A stretch of 18,016 bases of DNA from JBMNUL01 sp050946255 (GTDB lineage Bacteria > Actinomycetota > Coriobacteriia > Coriobacteriales > CADBOM01): the NCBI GenBank assembly GCA_050946255.1, contig JBMNUL010000038.1, forward strand, positions 1 to 18,016, read 5' to 3'. This document shows, piece after piece, positions 15,611 to 18,016 of this stretch. Position numbers and translations under genes: made by a program. Each line of letters begins with the position of its first letter. Position 1 is the first letter of the stretch. The notes beneath the pieces are model-generated. The model did no database searches, had not been told where the DNA came from, and was given only the letters and a program-made list of their open reading frames with translations.

Positions 15611-15992
15611 GTCGTACCGGAGACGTTACAAACGAGCTGGCAATCTCGAGCTGCTGCCAGCTACCTCCAGCAAACATCCATCCTCAAGTCAAACCTCCGC
15701 CGAGACTCCACTTACATTTCGCCACACATTACTAGCGTGGGAAACGGCGTAATCCACTTTTGGCATAAGCCCGACGAAAACGGTATTTCACAACGCCCCC
15801 ATGCACTTCATAGAATGTGCCTGTGAGAAGGTCGAGCGCTGGAGGCATAAGGCGCAAAACGCTCCAAGTAGGCAGCGCAAAGCAATGTGGGAACGCTCCA
15901 ACCCCGAATGTGCGATGCGCCGCAATACCGAAGAGCTCGGCACACAAAATCAAGCATTTACAAAACGGGACCCAAGAAGAAGGGAGCAAAAA
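15611..15992. promoter_or_regulatory. Leader of the demethylase gene, with possible LysR operator and promoter
   Basis: A 382-base gap. A dyad TTTCgCCAC (15717-15725) and GTGGGAAA (15737-15744) is separated by 11 bases, the spacing typical of LysR sites. It is centred about 65 bases before the start predicted from TTGGCA (15760-15765) and a weak TATTTC -10 at 15784-15789. An 8-bp inverted repeat AGCTGGCA / TGCCAGCT (15635-15642, 15655-15662) just after the LysR stop could end LysR transcription, but no T-run follows. From 15800 to the gene the leader has no clear feature. Confidence 0.5.
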
Positions 15993-17339
15993 ATGAATGA
16001 AAGCTACGAAAGCAACAAGGAAATCCACACTGCGAAAACTAAGATCCTAGATGTAGAGCCAGAATATCCCGACGTACATCAGATCGCCAACATCTTCGGC
16101 AAGCACATCACCTGGGAGGCCGACGGATGGAAGGAAATCGGCGAGAGCTACTTCAAGGCGAGCTATATCCACGCAGGCCTTTCCGGCGCGGAAGAGACCT
16201 TCAGCGGTCCCGACGCCGAGAAGCTCCTCTCCGACTCCAGCATCAATGATTGCTCCAAGTGGACCGAGCACAAGGGAAAGCACCTGGTCTCCCTCACCCC
16301 CGACGGCTACGTTGCCAACCACGCGCTCTTCTACAAGGACTCCCCCACCCAGTTTCGAACCACTGCAGGCTGTTCTGTGCCATACCTAGTGGGTATGCAG
16401 TCCGGCAAGTACAACGTGAAGTACGACACACATCAGATCTTCATTTTCCAGCTCTCCGGTCCAGCGTCGTTGACCATCGTCGAGAAGGCCTCCCAGACCA
16501 ACCTGCATGACGTCAAGTTCCTGCAAATCGTCCCACTCAAGATGCCCGGAATCGACGCCGACCTCGAGTTCATCCGCATCGGAATGAGCGGCACGCTGTC
16601 CTACGAGGTGCACGGCCCAGCGGAGGTCGGCCCCCAAGTCTATGACAAGCTCTACCAGATCGGCAAGCCAATGGGACTGAAGCGCATGGGCTGGAAGGAC
16701 TACACGATCAACCACACCTTCGGCGGCAACCCTCAGATGACAGTGAACTTCGAGTCCTCGCTATACCAGGACCCGGAGTTCGTGAAAGCCGCGCCGTTCC
16801 TCCCCGAGTACACAGGCAGCGTCGACCCCGACGACATCCGGGCCCGTTTCCGCACACCAGTGGAATGCCGTTGGGACTTCATGGCCAAGTTCAACCACGA
16901 GTTCGTCGGACGCGAGGCACTCGAGAAGGAGATGGCAAATCCCAAGCGCCTCGTGGTCTCCCTCGAGCTAAATCCCGATGACATCGCCGACGTGATCCGG
17001 TCGCAGTTCACGGACGATCCCTACAAGTACATCGACTTCCCCTGCGCTCAGCAGCAGCCGGCAGGTGGGCATCAGGATTGGGTCACCGATAAGGACGGTA
17101 ACACAATCGGAATCTCGGCCAACCCGACATATTCGTCTCATTACAAGGTTATGATCTCCCACGCTGTGATTGATGTGGACCAAATCGAAGAGGGCAAAGA
17201 GGTTATCATCAAGTGGGGAGACTTCGGCGGCAAGATCAAGGACATCCGCGCCAAGATTGCACCGTTCCCATACATCCATGGAGTTGGCGACAACCGCGAC
17301 TTTGATACCTCGACAATCCCCTCGGGCGTCGACAAATAA
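15993..17339 (+). CDS. GcvT/LigM-like tetrahydrofolate-dependent O-demethylase
   Basis: A 448-residue protein of the aminomethyltransferase (GcvT) fold. A central SGTLSYEVHGPAEVGPQVYD segment, then KLYQIGKPMGLKRMG, corresponds to the folate-binding core, with E205 in the place of the conserved glutamate. The end (EEGKEVIIKWGDFGGKIKDI) is the β-barrel typical of the C-terminal domain. Its length and single-domain form fit the LigM-type enzymes that move a methyl group from an aromatic methyl ether to tetrahydrofolate, rather than the shorter glycine-cleavage T protein; no gcvH or gcvP is near. AGGGAG sits about 6 bases before the ATG. The upstream LysR and the terminator after the stop suggest a single inducible unit. 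The substrate (a vanillate-like compound, or a non-aromatic methyl donor) cannot be told from the sequence. Confidence 0.8.
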   Translation: MNESYESNKEIHTAKTKILDVEPEYPDVHQIANIFGKHITWEADGWKEIGESYFKASYIHAGLSGAEETFSGPDAEKLLSDSSINDCSKWTEHKGKHLVSLTPDGYVANHALFYKDSPTQFRTTAGCSVPYLVGMQSGKYNVKYDTHQIFIFQLSGPASLTIVEKASQTNLHDVKFLQIVPLKMPGIDADLEFIRIGMSGTLSYEVHGPAEVGPQVYDKLYQIGKPMGLKRMGWKDYTINHTFGGNPQMTVNFESSLYQDPEFVKAAPFLPEYTGSVDPDDIRARFRTPVECRWDFMAKFNHEFVGREALEKEMANPKRLVVSLELNPDDIADVIRSQFTDDPYKYIDFPCAQQQPAGGHQDWVTDKDGNTIGISANPTYSSHYKVMISHAVIDVDQIEEGKEVIIKWGDFGGKIKDIRAKIAPFPYIHGVGDNRDFDTSTIPSGVDK

Positions 17340-17362
17340 CTCCCCCCAGGCGTCGACAAATA
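17325..17362 (+). repeat. 14-bp direct repeat spanning the stop codon
   Basis: GGCGTCGACAAATA occurs at 17325-17338 and again at 17349-17362, 24 bases apart. The first copy encodes the last residues GVDK and the start of the TAA stop; the second lies just downstream in non-coding DNA. It looks like a small recent duplication of the gene end. Confidence 0.7.
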
Positions 17363-17375
17363 GCTTGGACAGTGG

Positions 17376-17408
17376 AAGGTGTGGCAGGATAATCTCCTGT
17401 CACACCTT
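17376..17408 (+). terminator. Strong hairpin terminator after the demethylase gene
   Basis: AAGGTGTGGCAGGA (17376-17389) and TCCTGTCACACCTT (17395-17408) pair over 14 bases with one G·U, around a TAATC loop. The outer bases extend the stem by one G·U and one G-C pair. Only three T follow, so the terminator may be weak on its own. It would also work from the other strand. Confidence 0.75.
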
Positions 17409-17613
17409 TCATGTCAGTACTCGGTGTATTTCGTTTAGTTGCTATTGACTTATCAACAGGGGTGTTTCTCGGTATCTAATTCAAATTTTTTCAGATAGAA
17501 TCTGAGAAGTCGAGCCTTGGCCAGCTCCGCGTAATGATTCGTTGAAGGAATTGTTGGCGAGCCTGCTGAGGACCGTTGGGAAATCCGGCGGCGAAGCAAG
17601 AATAAGGGTCAGT

Positions 17614-17925
17614 TTATAAGCCAGATGTAGAGCCTGACATTTTATCAGGGAAAGATTCCAGCTCTTCCGACGATACCTGCGAATATTCCTTCCTTTCCAT
17701 TAAGCCGTGAGCCCCATACTGATGCGCCGGAGTTTTTACATCCCCCGCCTGTGAGCCTTTGTACCCAGACCGATCTGCCGAGGCCCCGACGTCCTTTTGC
17801 TCCGCAGGATAGCTTCCTGCGGAAACCCCGGGTGGCAGGATCCCAGATGGAAGCGAAAGAGCCTTAGGCAGCTTCTTGCCGCATTTTCCGCATAAAGAGC
17901 AGAACTGTCCACAGCTGCTGGGCAT
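17614..17925 (-). CDS. Short Cys-rich hypothetical protein (possibly longer, open to window edge)
   Basis: A 103-residue frame beginning MPSSCGQFCSLCGKCGKKLP, with four Cys spaced as CX3CX2CX2C that could bind zinc or an iron-sulfur cluster, then a Pro/Ser/Gly-rich region without recognisable motifs. The ATG at 17925 has AAGGAAAG about 8 bases upstream. The same frame stays open upstream to the right edge (reading GVFGEEHSIAIDRDGEKRRE), so the protein may be the C-terminal part of a larger one whose start lies outside. It is read toward the demethylase terminator. I do not know the family. Confidence 0.4.
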   Translation of the reverse strand: MPSSCGQFCSLCGKCGKKLPKALSLPSGILPPGVSAGSYPAEQKDVGASADRSGYKGSQAGDVKTPAHQYGAHGLMERKEYSQVSSEELESFPDKMSGSTSGL

Positions 17926-18016
17926 ACCCTCATCTTTCCTTTCTCTTCTCTTCTCCCCATCGCGGTCGATTGCAATCGAGTGTTCTTCACCAAAGACGCC
18001 GAGCTGGCGAACGCTG

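Noticed and set aside
15801..15992. A 64-residue N-terminal extension of the demethylase
   Set aside because: The extension is Arg/Cys-rich and unlike the family; the ATG at 15993 has an AGGGAG site.
17500..17613. A short plus-strand frame ending ELLASLLRTVGKSGGEARIR
   Set aside because: It looks protein-like but has no start, no ribosome site and no family I recognise; chance or an old relic.
1..18016. tRNA or rRNA genes
   Set aside because: I saw no T-loop GGTTCGA-type or rRNA signature on either strand while reading; a tRNAscan run would settle this.

Overview
The window looks like chromosome of a high-GC Gram-positive anaerobe, most likely a member of the Coriobacteriia (Eggerthellaceae or a relative). 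This rests on three observations: GC-rich genes separated by short AT-rich gaps, a lone LysR regulator next to a GcvT/LigM-like one-carbon demethylase, and DUF4143 ATPase and Fic accessory genes. The taxonomic call is an inference; no rRNA, tRNA or housekeeping marker is present.

Bases 1-7868 form one tightly packed plus-strand operon, truncated at the left edge. In order it holds the 3' end of an unknown gene, a zinc-ribbon/FHA protein, a small NrdG-like radical SAM activase, a two-module ClpB/ClpA-type AAA+ ATPase, a PP2C-type Ser/Thr phosphatase and a 1003-residue Ser/Thr kinase with about six C-terminal membrane segments. Genes overlap by 4 to 11 bases or sit 3 to 4 bases apart, so they are probably translated together. 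Kinase, phosphatase and FHA reader make a complete phospho-Thr circuit, apparently controlling an unfoldase-like ATPase, with a radical SAM enzyme added. No phage, secretion-system or nucleotide-reductase partner is visible, and I do not recognise the cassette as a characterised system. This is the main candidate for something new.

Bases 7978-9980 hold two uncharacterised membrane proteins, one convergent with the operon and carrying a Pro/Ala/Gln-rich tail like that of the phosphatase. They may or may not belong to the cassette.

Bases 9981-13660 are an accessory region: a frameshifted C-terminal remnant of a DUF4143 ATPase, a Fic-domain protein behind a perfect 10-bp inverted repeat, a small two-helix membrane ORF, an intact DUF4143/AAA ATPase preceded by four helically phased repeats, and a decayed DUF1905-like fragment.

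Bases 13664-17408 carry a lipoprotein-like gene divergent from a LysR regulator, then a LigM/GcvT-like tetrahydrofolate-dependent demethylase with a possible LysR operator and promoter in its leader and a strong hairpin terminator. The right edge holds a short Cys-rich minus-strand reading frame that stays open to the end of the window.
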